NCBI RefSeq assembly: GCF_000244875.1
Contig: NC_016791.1
Location: 3,415,001 to 3,479,000 of the forward strand
Direction of reading: 5' to 3'
DNA: 64,000 nucleotides
DNA from: Clostridium sp. BNL1100
Lineage (GTDB): Bacteria; Bacillota; Clostridia; Acetivibrionales; DSM-1351
This document shows positions 27,024 to 35,756 of this stretch, piece after piece. The notes beneath the pieces were generated by a model. It ran no database searches and had not been told where the DNA came from. It was given only the letters and a program-made list of their open reading frames with translations. The position numbers were made by a program, and so were the translations under genes. Numbering within the stretch: position 1 is the stretch's first letter; every line of letters begins with the position of its first letter.

Positions 27024-27746
27024 TTATTCATTGCAGGTCTTTTTAAACAAAGCAATTGTTTCTTTCATTTTTGGAATATCCGTATGAAGCTTAAGTACTG
27101 TACTTCCCACAAAAACACCGTCAGCTCCTGCTTCTTTGGCCATTTTTATGTCTTCGGGTGCATATATGCCCACACCGCAGTATATCTCCCTTTTTATTCC
27201 TAGACTCTTCAAATGATCTATACAATCCTTGAGGGTTGGGAATTTAGGATTAACGTTGTTGGTAGTTGGCTTTGCCTGCATGTACACAAATCCGTTGGAC
27301 TCAACTGCCGCCTTAATTTCATTTTCATCCATGTGAAATTGAACGTAGCAGGAAATTTTTATACCGTTAGCAATAAGCTTGCTTTTAACTTCCTGATTGT
27401 CTTTTCCTACATAGATAAGATCCATCATATTGTTATCAACACAGAACTTAATAAAACGGTCTACCCCAATCTCAAGAATTGTATTTTCATAGGACAATAA
27501 TATAAACTTAGTATTGGGATGGCTGTTTTTAATCTCTACAATTCCATCCATGTACTTTTCGTAATCATTGCAGGCTGCAAGAGCCTCTTTCATTCTATTT
27601 GCGATATATTCCCCTTCAAGGTAAGGGTCAGAGGAAGGAAAATCCACCTCAATAATGTCACAGCCTGCGTCAATATAGTCCTTAGCCATCTCTATGCTTG
27701 ACTCTATTGTTGGGTATCCGTTGGATAAATAACATATTAGTTTCAC
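27024..27746 (-). CDS. Orphan TrpA-like TIM-barrel lyase
   Basis: This 240-residue homologue of the tryptophan synthase alpha chain begins at a GTG 6 bases after GGAGG. Both catalytic acids seem kept: the Glu in DIIEVDFP (TrpA Glu49) and the Asp in SSDPYLEG (TrpA Asp60). The phosphate-binding end is also present: GVGIYAPEDIKMAKEAGADGVFVGS. TrpA cleaves indole-3-glycerol phosphate by a retro-aldol step. There is no trpB or other trp gene here; instead it closes the BMP/nucleoside operon, 164 bases after the alcohol dehydrogenase. I infer a retro-aldol role on a different phosphorylated sugar adduct. A misplaced indole-glycerol-phosphate lyase is the alternative. Confidence 0.78.
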   Translation of the reverse strand: MKLICYLSNGYPTIESSIEMAKDYIDAGCDIIEVDFPSSDPYLEGEYIANRMKEALAACNDYEKYMDGIVEIKNSHPNTKFILLSYENTILEIGVDRFIKFCVDNNMMDLIYVGKDNQEVKSKLIANGIKISCYVQFHMDENEIKAAVESNGFVYMQAKPTTNNVNPKFPTLKDCIDHLKSLGIKREIYCGVGIYAPEDIKMAKEAGADGVFVGSTVLKLHTDIPKMKETIALFKKTCNE

Positions 27747-27910
27747 ATTAAGCCTCCATAAGCCTTACGGCATAATCATTTTTTACTCTACTTTCCCGGC
27801 GGTACTACTTATTCAGGTTAGAGTATATTAATTAGTTTACATAAAATGCTTTGATATGCTGCAAATTCACCAGAATAATTTCATACCAACCAGGAAATTC
27901 GAGTTGTTTT

Positions 27911-29062
27911 TTAAGCTCTATATACTTTAATAAATAGTTCCTTGAGTTGTTCTATTGAAGGAATAACAGGATTAGTTTTTGTACATCCGTCCTTTAGTGC
28001 CATTTCAGCCATTGCATCCAACTCATCTGTATATTTCTTTTCATCAGGTATTAGTTCTGCAAAATGACTTGGAATTCCAATGGATTTATTCAGCTCACGA
28101 ACCACATTTACTAAGTTTTCTGCCCCCAGCTCTTTTGCCAAATCATCATAGGAATTCTTTGCATCGGAATTATGTGAATTAAATTCCATTACATAAGGCA
28201 GTATCACTGCATCAGCAAGTCCGTGTGAAATTCCGAAAAAGCTTCCCAACGTATGTGCCATAGAATGAACTATTCCCAGTGAAACGTTGGTAAATGCCAT
28301 TCCTGCAGCCATAGATGCATTAATCATAATTTCCCTGCATCCTATATCACTTCCTTGACTGCACGCCTTTGGGAGATTTAATATAATATCCTTTGCTGCA
28401 TTCTTCGCAAATATATTGCTAATATAATTTGCTCTGTTTGAAACAAGTGCTTCCAGTGCATGAGTTAATGCATCCATACCTGTTTCAGCCGTAATTTTTG
28501 CAGGCATCGTAACAGTAACCTCCGGGTCGCAAATTGCGATATCCGGCATCATTTCCATATTTCCTACTCCATATTTTATATGGGTTTCGTCATCTGTAAT
28601 TACCACAGAACGGCTTACTTCACTTGCTGTACCACTGGTCGAAGGAATGCATACAAGAATAGCCTTGTTCCTTAGCTTTGGTACTGTGTTTGGAGGTACA
28701 ATGTCATTTAGGGTTGTCAGCTCAGGGTGTTCATAATATACCCACATTGCTTTTGCTGCATCCATTGCAGACCCACCGCCCAGTCCCACAACTATATCAG
28801 GCTGGTACTGTTTCATCACCTCTGCACCATTGTAAACCGTACTGAATAGTGGATCAGGTTCCACACCTTCAAATACCCGACTTTCTATTCCGGCTTCTTT
28901 TAAGTAATCTATTGTTTTTTGCAGAATTCCACTTTTTTTCATGCTTGAGCCACCGGTTACAATTACCGCCCTCTTCCCCGTCAGGGCTTTGAGGTGTGCA
29001 AGTGAACCTGCACCGAACATCAATTGGCTTCCGGCAAGTTTCATTGGTCTCATCATATACAT
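27911..29062 (-). CDS. Iron-containing alcohol dehydrogenase
   Basis: This 383-residue group III alcohol dehydrogenase has NAD(P)-binding GLGGGSAMDAAKAMW (~residues 93-107) and PSTSGTASEVSRSVVI. The metal-binding region begins at TGMDALTHALEA (Asp and His) and continues with IVHSMAHTLGSFFGISHG (two His). It would interconvert an alcohol and an aldehyde or ketone. Its ribosome site is AAAGGA. It lies 24 bases after btpA in the nucleoside operon, so the likely job is to reduce an aldehyde released by the lyases (inference). Butanol-dehydrogenase-type naming would be unsafe. Confidence 0.9.
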   Translation of the reverse strand: MYMMRPMKLAGSQLMFGAGSLAHLKALTGKRAVIVTGGSSMKKSGILQKTIDYLKEAGIESRVFEGVEPDPLFSTVYNGAEVMKQYQPDIVVGLGGGSAMDAAKAMWVYYEHPELTTLNDIVPPNTVPKLRNKAILVCIPSTSGTASEVSRSVVITDDETHIKYGVGNMEMMPDIAICDPEVTVTMPAKITAETGMDALTHALEALVSNRANYISNIFAKNAAKDIILNLPKACSQGSDIGCREIMINASMAAGMAFTNVSLGIVHSMAHTLGSFFGISHGLADAVILPYVMEFNSHNSDAKNSYDDLAKELGAENLVNVVRELNKSIGIPSHFAELIPDEKKYTDELDAMAEMALKDGCTKTNPVIPSIEQLKELFIKVYRA

Positions 29063-29086
29063 TCAGTCCTTTATTTTTAATTTACA

Positions 29087-29875
29087 TTATACATTCAATG
29101 CATTAATTAACTCTGTGCAAAGTTCCAACGAAATAGGGTTTTTTATATTTCCGCCCTCTTTCAGGCTGGAACCGACTATGGCACCGTCTGCAATGCTAAG
29201 TTGCTCTTTTATATTGCCTGTTTTAACGCCGCTTCCTGCAATTACGGGTATATTGGTTACTTTCTTTACCCTCTTTATGATATCTATTGGAGTCTCAACC
29301 CCAATGTGAGTACCTGTTACAATAATTGCATCCGCTCCGCATGCTTCCGCAGCTCTTGCAGAATCCTCAATGCTTACATGTGTAAGTACCATGTGTGTGT
29401 GCTTAACCTGAATATCTGCAAGAATTTTCACATTTTCAGCGCTAAGATTCTTTCTGAATTTCATGGCTTCTCTGGCACAAGGCTGTATAACTCCTCCGAA
29501 AAATTCTACTGTATCCACAAACACAGGAATTCTGACGAAATCAGCTCCTATTGCCTTTGCTATAGATAATGCGGTTTTGTAATCATTCATTGCCGCATCA
29601 ATACCGATAGGAATATTGACATTTTGAGCAACGACAGCACTTATAGCTGCAAGAGCACATGACTGTTCAATGTCAAGATTTACTCCGAACACATTGTCAC
29701 CCATATTTTCAATTATAATGGCATCCATTCCTGCCTTTTCAAGTGCTATTGCATCCTTTACAGCCTGGTCGGTTATTTTTTTCATTTCACCGCAAAAGTC
29801 AGGTGTTCCGGGCAGTGCGAGACAATGTACCATTCCTATTACTAGAGCTTTTTCTTTAAATTCTAATCCCTTCAT
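29087..29875 (-). CDS. BtpA/SgcQ-family TIM-barrel protein
   Basis: This 262-residue protein has BtpA-family motifs: VIGMVHCLALPGTP near the N-terminus, AGMDAIIIENMGDNVF (~residues 48-63), GADFVRIPVF (~118) and GSGVKTGNIKEQL (~217). The family is a TIM barrel related to phosphate-binding lyases and isomerases. It includes E. coli SgcQ of a cryptic sugar operon; biochemical functions are not settled. Its ATG overlaps the phosphorylase stop (ATGA), and AGGAGG lies in the end of that gene. Context suggests a sugar-phosphate lyase, isomerase or nucleosidase role. Confidence 0.85.
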   Translation of the reverse strand: MKGLEFKEKALVIGMVHCLALPGTPDFCGEMKKITDQAVKDAIALEKAGMDAIIIENMGDNVFGVNLDIEQSCALAAISAVVAQNVNIPIGIDAAMNDYKTALSIAKAIGADFVRIPVFVDTVEFFGGVIQPCAREAMKFRKNLSAENVKILADIQVKHTHMVLTHVSIEDSARAAEACGADAIIVTGTHIGVETPIDIIKRVKKVTNIPVIAGSGVKTGNIKEQLSIADGAIVGSSLKEGGNIKNPISLELCTELINALNV

Positions 29876-30642
29876 TTAGAAGCCACCTCCTTATCATATA
29901 TAACAAGTCCATCCATTGCGATTTTGCACAAATCAATTTCTGATTGTTTTCTTGCATCTCCTTTCAGAAAATCCTTCAGGTTTTCAAGAACAGTTGTCAT
30001 TGTAACAATGCATGCCTTTATTCCCATCAGATTTGCGAGGACCAGCATACAGCTTGATTCCATATCCACAGCGGAAATATTGTATTTCTTGAGAGCAGTA
30101 AAGGTTTCACTCATATCCCTTTGCATTTTTTCTGAAAGACGTGAATCTCTCATCTGACTGTAGAAACCGTCCATTGTGCAGGATAATCCGTTTACATATT
30201 CTCTGTTGTTATTCAAAGTACTTTTATTCATACAATTAATTAAATCAATATCTGCTACCGCAGGATAAGATACCGGCACATAAGTTTTGCTGGTAGCTTC
30301 CTCTCTCATTGAACCTGTAGGTATAATCAACTTGCCAAGCAAATCATCCTTTAAGCCCATTGTAGTTCCCATGCGTACCGCTACTTCCATACCGCACTGG
30401 TACATTTCCTCCATTGCAATTGCAGCCGATGGCGCACCTATTCCCGTTGATGTTACCGTAATCCGAACACCTTTGTAATAGCCTGTATAGGTGTTAAATT
30501 CTCTTGCAAATGCTATATGCCTCACATCTTCCAACTGGCTTGCAACTGTCTCAACTCTCCAGGGATCTCCTGAAAAGAGAACGTATTTTGCTATATCTTC
30601 TTCCCGTGTTTTTGAGTATAAAGTCTCCATTCTATATATCAC
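29872..30642 (-). CDS. Uridine-phosphorylase-like nucleoside phosphorylase
   Basis: This 256-residue PNP_UDP_1-family protein would split a nucleoside with phosphate into base and (deoxy)ribose 1-phosphate. Motifs in uridine-phosphorylase order are: FSGDPWRVETVA (phosphate-binding loop), TSTGIGAPSAAIAMEE, RMGTTMGL (usually RIGTxG) and AVDMESSCML (ribose-binding Met-Glu pair). The length suits UP. Its start (GTG 30642) lies in the last codons of the kinase gene. The variant TMG after RMGT and an unfamiliar base-specificity loop mean the base is not predictable from sequence. Confidence 0.85.
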   Translation of the reverse strand: MIYRMETLYSKTREEDIAKYVLFSGDPWRVETVASQLEDVRHIAFAREFNTYTGYYKGVRITVTSTGIGAPSAAIAMEEMYQCGMEVAVRMGTTMGLKDDLLGKLIIPTGSMREEATSKTYVPVSYPAVADIDLINCMNKSTLNNNREYVNGLSCTMDGFYSQMRDSRLSEKMQRDMSETFTALKKYNISAVDMESSCMLVLANLMGIKACIVTMTTVLENLKDFLKGDARKQSEIDLCKIAMDGLVIYDKEVASK

Positions 30643-31592
30643 ACTTCCTCTTTTATAAATTTATCGAATCTCTCAAGGAATTCCTGTTCAGAAGGAGCAT
30701 TAGTGGTACACCCAACCTTTTCAATGATAAAGGATGAAAGTACACTGCCAAGGCTGCAACAGTCCTTTATGCTTCTGCCTTTGAGATAACCGTACAGGAA
30801 GCCCGCCATAAACGCATCTCCAGAACCGGTGGTATCCACTACCCTTCCAAACTCTGCTGCTGTTATCCTATGGGATAAGATTCCGTTTTCTGTCTTTTGG
30901 TAATAAATGCTCCCCTTCTTGCCCAAGGTTGTTACTATAATCTGTGCTGCTGTCTTATCAAACAACTCCCTGATATCATTGAGTTCGAAAACCCTTTGTA
31001 TCTCTCCCTGTTCACCTTCATTGCAGAATATTATGCTGCTGGAGGAGAGAACCTCTTTAAAGAATTTTTCAGGGAAAGCGTCAAAATCACATTTCATTCC
31101 AAAAACCAGAGGAACTTTTTCAGCCATACACTGTTTGTAAAATTCAAGATTATCTTCATATGATCCAACAGTCATAACACCAATCTGTGACTGTCTGAAA
31201 AACTCCGGATTCATTCCTTTTGCATACTTTTTGTCCATAGCTCCGGGATAAAAAATCGTAACATGGTTATTTTCCGAATCTGCAATAAGGTAGCAATTTG
31301 AAGTTGTTTCGTTAGGAACTATCTCGACCGCATCCATGCATACGCCAACATTTTGGAGATGATCATAGAATCCTGTCTCCCTGTAGTCATCTTCGCCTAC
31401 TCTGATAACAGGAAGAGCCTTCATATTAAGCTTTGCCAAAAGATAAGCAATATTAGTGGAACAGCCTCCGTACTGAATCCTTGCATTATCACTGTTTTCT
31501 ACCAGTGAAGTATATCCGTATCTTAAAGGAGTTGTTGTTTTTATAATTCTGTCCAAACTGACATATCCGTTTATTACAACATCATATTTCAT
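30639..31592 (-). CDS. PfkB-family sugar or nucleoside kinase
   Basis: This 317-residue ribokinase-fold kinase has an N-terminal NGYVSLDRI, the substrate region YGGCSTNIAYLLAKL (usually GG-x-x-x-N) and VVDTTGSGDAFMAGFLYG with the catalytic Asp. FCNEGEQGEI is the second hallmark segment. It probably phosphorylates the sugar or nucleoside handled by the operon. A true fructose-phosphate kinase is unlikely in this context. It is translationally coupled to its neighbours on both sides. Confidence 0.88.
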   Translation of the reverse strand: MKYDVVINGYVSLDRIIKTTTPLRYGYTSLVENSDNARIQYGGCSTNIAYLLAKLNMKALPVIRVGEDDYRETGFYDHLQNVGVCMDAVEIVPNETTSNCYLIADSENNHVTIFYPGAMDKKYAKGMNPEFFRQSQIGVMTVGSYEDNLEFYKQCMAEKVPLVFGMKCDFDAFPEKFFKEVLSSSSIIFCNEGEQGEIQRVFELNDIRELFDKTAAQIIVTTLGKKGSIYYQKTENGILSHRITAAEFGRVVDTTGSGDAFMAGFLYGYLKGRSIKDCCSLGSVLSSFIIEKVGCTTNAPSEQEFLERFDKFIKEEV

Positions 31593-32161
31593 CAGACCAT
31601 CTCCCCTTTATCCAGGAGATTAAAAAGCTCCTGTGAAGTCACTACTTTGCCTAAATATTTTTTTATGTCTGTCAAGTGAACCTGATTAACCGTCTCGTCA
31701 TTGGTTGCTACACAATCTGATACCACTATAGGAGTATAATCCAGGTAATAAGCATCTGTTACTGTTGCTCGGATACAGCAATTTGTTTTAGTACCAACAA
31801 TTATGACATTTTGTATCTTATTTTCTCTTAGTACCATGTCAAGGTCAGTACCAAAAAAACCGCTGTAGCGTCTTTTTTTAATTACATAATCCTTCACAGG
31901 ATCAACCGTTAGCATTGGATCTATTTCATCTCCCCCGGTGCCTTCGATACAGTTAGGACGCATGTTAATCAGATTTTTATCGAATTTATCCTTCCTGTTG
32001 CTGTGCCTCAGAAAGATAACAAGCATATTATGTTTCCTGCATTCATCAAGAACCTTTTTTATTCTTGGTAATATTTCAAGGTTTTGAGGGTAGAACACCA
32101 ACCCTTGGGGGTCAGTAAAATCCTTTACCATGTCTACTATAATGAGTGCTGTATTATTCAA
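31592..32161 (-). CDS. Isochorismatase-family cysteine hydrolase
   Basis: This 189-residue protein is of the nicotinamidase/isochorismatase/ureidoacrylate-hydrolase fold. The catalytic Asp is in LIIVDMVKDF, a Lys in VIKKRRYSGF, and the nucleophilic Cys in VGTKTNCCIRATVTDAY. The start is TTG 7 bases after AGGGGG and overlaps the end of the permease gene. In this operon it may open or deamidate a base released by the phosphorylase (inference); nicotinamide is one candidate. Confidence 0.85.
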   Translation of the reverse strand: MNNTALIIVDMVKDFTDPQGLVFYPQNLEILPRIKKVLDECRKHNMLVIFLRHSNRKDKFDKNLINMRPNCIEGTGGDEIDPMLTVDPVKDYVIKKRRYSGFFGTDLDMVLRENKIQNVIIVGTKTNCCIRATVTDAYYLDYTPIVVSDCVATNDETVNQVHLTDIKKYLGKVVTSQELFNLLDKGEMV

Positions 32162-33071
32162 GCTTAAACCCCCTTATATTAGTACGTCGTTTCTCAATAG
32201 CCGATACCGCAAACAGTACTATAACAATCATCAGGTATGGTACTATTTCAAACAGGCCTGATACCGGGCCTGCAAATAAAGCAAGGTTTATGGCCAATGA
32301 CTTTGCAAGTCCGAAAAGAATTGCGTACATAGCAGACTTAATCGGCTTGGCTTGTCCGCAATATATTGCTGCTATGGCGATAAAACCTCTTCCTGCTGTC
32401 ATATTGTTGGTAAACAGGGCCATTCTTTCAACCGCCAGGTTGGCACCTGCCAAACCGCAGAGAGCAGCTCCTATAAGTACGGCAATATACTTTATTGCAG
32501 CACTGTTGATACCAACAGATTTTGCAGCTTCTTCATTCTCACCAACTACCCTTACGTAAACACCGAATTTCGTGTTATACATAATTACGGTGACAACAGC
32601 AATGAGTATAATACTTAAATAGGTAATAGCTGTGTGTCCGCTTAAAAGTGAATTTAGTACGGGTATATCCTTTATAACGGGTATACTTATTTTTAAGCCT
32701 GCCGTGTTAACAATAGAACTGACATTGATATTAGCCATTTCCATGTACTTAAGAACAAATGAACTTAAGGCTGCAACAAAAATATTTATACCGAAACCTG
32801 TAATAATAAAGTTACTTTTCATTGTGATTCCAAAGAACGAAAAAATTAGCCCCAAAACAAGTGTACATAAAACACTTATTAAAACTCCTAACCACAAGTT
32901 CCCCGTAATCAGAACAAACAGTGTACTACTGAAAGCACCCATAAGCATCATACCTTCAAGTCCAATATTAAGGACGTTTGCCTTGTGTGCAAATAATCCA
33001 CCCAGTACGGCAAGAATCAACGGAGCACTATGATAGATCATGTCATACAAAATGTTATTCAATAAGCTCAT
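32154..33071 (-). CDS. BMP-system ABC permease (second subunit)
   Basis: This BPD_transp_2-family permease of the NupC/YufQ type has about nine helices. Motifs include GLFAHKANVLNIGLEGMMLMGA and GGxxSGLAGA-like GAALCGLAGANLAVE. It pairs with the adjacent permease to form the channel of a nucleoside importer. I chose the ATG at 33071 because AGAGGT has correct spacing to it; an ATG two codons earlier is too close. Confidence 0.9.
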   Translation of the reverse strand: MSLLNNILYDMIYHSAPLILAVLGGLFAHKANVLNIGLEGMMLMGAFSSTLFVLITGNLWLGVLISVLCTLVLGLIFSFFGITMKSNFIITGFGINIFVAALSSFVLKYMEMANINVSSIVNTAGLKISIPVIKDIPVLNSLLSGHTAITYLSIILIAVVTVIMYNTKFGVYVRVVGENEEAAKSVGINSAAIKYIAVLIGAALCGLAGANLAVERMALFTNNMTAGRGFIAIAAIYCGQAKPIKSAMYAILFGLAKSLAINLALFAGPVSGLFEIVPYLMIVIVLFAVSAIEKRRTNIRGFKLE

Positions 33072-33083
33072 AATCATCTACCT

Positions 33084-34166
33084 CTATTTATTAAAGTCTG
33101 TACTTGAAGACTTCTTCCATAATAATTTAACTTTCTCAAACAAATGAAACTGTTCATTAAAGAACTTTACAGATAGTAGCAGTATCAAAATACCCTGAAT
33201 AACACCTACAATATCCTTTGGAACATTGGTAAATACGCCGATATAGTCGCTTCCGGTTTTCAAAGCTGCATAGAATACAGCTGCCACCAGAATACCTACA
33301 GGATTATGGCTGCCAAGAAGTGCAATCAACATACCGTCCCAGCCTAATCCCGGACTTCCGGAAAAATCAAGAGTAAATCGGTACTTCTCGCTCATGAGGA
33401 ATCCGGCACCTGCCAATCCGCTAATGGCACCACTTATAAGCATAATGATAATAATCTTCTTGCTAACATTCATACCAGTGGCTTCCGAAAACTCAGGGTT
33501 TTTACCGATAGCTTTTACTTCATATCCAAGTTTTGATTTATTGAAAACTATATACATAATTCCAAAAACTATAAGTGCTATAAAAAAGAATACGGTAAGA
33601 TTAGAGCCGAATATTTTTTTAAACATAGCACTTTCCGCTATTGGATAGGTTGAAACATATCCTGATGCCGGGTCTTTGAAAACGCCCTGAGAAAGAAACT
33701 TTACTATTTCAACAACCACATAGTTGAGCATGAGTGTTACAACCATCTCATTTACATTAAAGTATGCCTTGAGCAGAGCAGGAATAAGTGCAAAAAGCAT
33801 TCCCACAACAACACCTGTTAGTACACATAACGTAATATGAAGTACAGGTGGTAGTCCCTTTACGGTAAAGCCTACTACTCCGGCAAAAAACGCACCCAAC
33901 ACCGCCTGACCTTCAACACCCATATTAAAGATATTTGCCTTGAAGGTTATTGCAATTGCAAGACCGGTTAATATTAAAGGAGCTGCAAAGTGCAAGGTCT
34001 TCAAAAGTCCGTCCAGGCTAAAGAGAGATTTTTTAATCATTACGGAATAGGTCAAAAATGGATTTTCACCAATTGCCGCAATTATAATCCCTCCTAATAT
34101 AAGGGCACTGATTACCGGAAATAAAACATTAAATATATTTTTTAAAAGTGTATTATTTTTCTTCAT
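33084..34166 (-). CDS. BMP-system ABC permease (first subunit)
   Basis: This 360-residue BPD_transp_2-family permease of the NupB/YufP type has the EAA-like FKANIFNMGVEGQAVLGAFF region and LISGAISGLAGAGFLMSE. A C-terminal hydrophilic tail is present. It lies 10 bases downstream of the ATPase gene and 12 bases upstream of the second permease. Confidence 0.9.
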   Translation of the reverse strand: MKKNNTLLKNIFNVLFPVISALILGGIIIAAIGENPFLTYSVMIKKSLFSLDGLLKTLHFAAPLILTGLAIAITFKANIFNMGVEGQAVLGAFFAGVVGFTVKGLPPVLHITLCVLTGVVVGMLFALIPALLKAYFNVNEMVVTLMLNYVVVEIVKFLSQGVFKDPASGYVSTYPIAESAMFKKIFGSNLTVFFFIALIVFGIMYIVFNKSKLGYEVKAIGKNPEFSEATGMNVSKKIIIIMLISGAISGLAGAGFLMSEKYRFTLDFSGSPGLGWDGMLIALLGSHNPVGILVAAVFYAALKTGSDYIGVFTNVPKDIVGVIQGILILLLSVKFFNEQFHLFEKVKLLWKKSSSTDFNK

Positions 34167-34176
34167 AATTTCCCTC

Positions 34177-35724
34177 TTATTCTAAGGATAGTCCCGCCAT
34201 TAGCAGTCCAATTTCAGTGCTGTCGGCCTTTTTACCTTCAACTTCCCCTACAATACGCCCTTTGTACATAACTATTATCCTGTCGCTCAGGTTCATTATC
34301 TCGCTGAGTTCGCTGGAGACAAGCAAAATGGCCTTGTTTTCACTTCTCAGTTCAAGAATCTTATTATGGATAAATTCTATTGAGCCTATATCAACACCGC
34401 GGGTAGGCTGGCTTACTATGAGTACCTTTGGATCCGAGTCAAACTCTCTTGCTACAATTATCTTCTGGGCATTTCCCCCGGACAGCTGTGATACATTTCC
34501 GTTCTTTTCAGCTACTCTAATATCATATTTTTCTATAAGCTTGTTGCTGGTATTTTCAATTTCGTTTTTAAGAAGGATTCCATTTCTGCATACCTTTTTA
34601 TTACCGTGGTACCCGGCTATAATATTCTCAAAAATTGTCATATCCTTGCACAGTCCCTGAGCATATCTATCTTCGGGAACTATTCCGATACCCGCTGAAC
34701 GCAGGCTACTTGGCCATTTATTTGTTATATCTTTTTCATATAATCGAACCGAACCTTCCATTGATTCCATCAATCCTGAAAGAACTCGTACCAGCTCACT
34801 CTGTCCGTTTCCTTCTACCCCTGCAACTCCTAAAATTTCACCTTCTTTTATTTCAAAACTAATATCCTCAATAACTTTCTTTCCAAAGTTATCCCGGGTA
34901 GATAAATGGCTTACGGAGTAGGCCACCTTATTTCCACTTACATCCTTTTCTTCCTTACTTACATTCAGTATTACTTCACGTCCAACCATCATTTTGGCTA
35001 TTTCAGCCGAGCTTGTGTCTTTTGTTGCTTTACTTCCCACAACCTTGCCTCGTTTTATAACTATAACCTTGTCGCTGACTTCCATTACTTCACGGAGTTT
35101 ATGGGTAATTAGTATGATTGTCTTTCCCTGCTTTTTAAGTTCCTTGAAGCTTAGTAGAAGCTCATCCACTTCCTGAGGAGTAAGAACCGCAGTAGGTTCG
35201 TCAAATATAAGAATATCTACATTACGGTAAAGCATTTTTAAAATCTCCACACGCTGTTTTGCTCCTATGGAAATGTTCTCAACAATATCGTCTGCTTTAA
35301 GCTCAAACTTGTAATCCTCAATTATCTTCTGAACTTCTTTTTTCTCAAAGTTTTTGTTTATAATGGGAGTCTTTATCTTAATTTTTTGAGACAAATTTAT
35401 CTTTTTGTTTTTTTCTACTCCAAGTAATATATTTTCAAAAACAGTCAGGCTGGGCACCAGCTTAAAATGCTGATGCACCATACCCAGGCCACAATTAATG
35501 GCATCTAATGAAGAACCAAATGAAACCTTTTTTCCATTAACTAAAAGTTCCCCGCTTGAAGGACGCTGAAGTCCGAAAAACATATTCATGAGAGTTGTTT
35601 TTCCAGCCCCGTTTTCTCCAACTATTGCGGTTATTTCGCCTTTGCCAATGGAAAGGTTTATATTATCGTTAGCAACAAAATCGCCATATTTTTTTGTTAA
35701 ATTAACAGCTTCTATTGCATACAT
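34177..35724 (-). CDS. BMP-system ABC ATPase with two nucleotide-binding domains
   Basis: This 515-residue RbsA/NupA-type protein has two fused ATPase domains. Domain 1 has Walker A GENGAGKTTLMN (~residue 36), signature IGAKQRVEIL and Walker B ILIFDEPTAVLTPQE. Domain 2 has the degenerate Walker A GVEGNGQSELVR usual for this family, signature LSGGNAQKIIVARE and FDSDPKVLIVSQPTRGVD. It powers nucleoside import with the two permeases and the BMP lipoprotein encoded around it. Its start is 32 bases after the BMP gene. Confidence 0.94.
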   Translation of the reverse strand: MYAIEAVNLTKKYGDFVANDNINLSIGKGEITAIVGENGAGKTTLMNMFFGLQRPSSGELLVNGKKVSFGSSLDAINCGLGMVHQHFKLVPSLTVFENILLGVEKNKKINLSQKIKIKTPIINKNFEKKEVQKIIEDYKFELKADDIVENISIGAKQRVEILKMLYRNVDILIFDEPTAVLTPQEVDELLLSFKELKKQGKTIILITHKLREVMEVSDKVIVIKRGKVVGSKATKDTSSAEIAKMMVGREVILNVSKEEKDVSGNKVAYSVSHLSTRDNFGKKVIEDISFEIKEGEILGVAGVEGNGQSELVRVLSGLMESMEGSVRLYEKDITNKWPSSLRSAGIGIVPEDRYAQGLCKDMTIFENIIAGYHGNKKVCRNGILLKNEIENTSNKLIEKYDIRVAEKNGNVSQLSGGNAQKIIVAREFDSDPKVLIVSQPTRGVDIGSIEFIHNKILELRSENKAILLVSSELSEIMNLSDRIIVMYKGRIVGEVEGKKADSTEIGLLMAGLSLE

Positions 35725-35756
35725 ATTGCCGCCCTCATTCTGGTTTATTTTTATTT

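Noticed and set aside
27750-27905. Terminator between the alcohol dehydrogenase and TrpA-like genes
   Set aside because: An imperfect ACTCTA/TAGAGT pairing exists but the T-run is on the wrong side for the minus-strand transcript, so the TrpA-like gene is kept in the operon.
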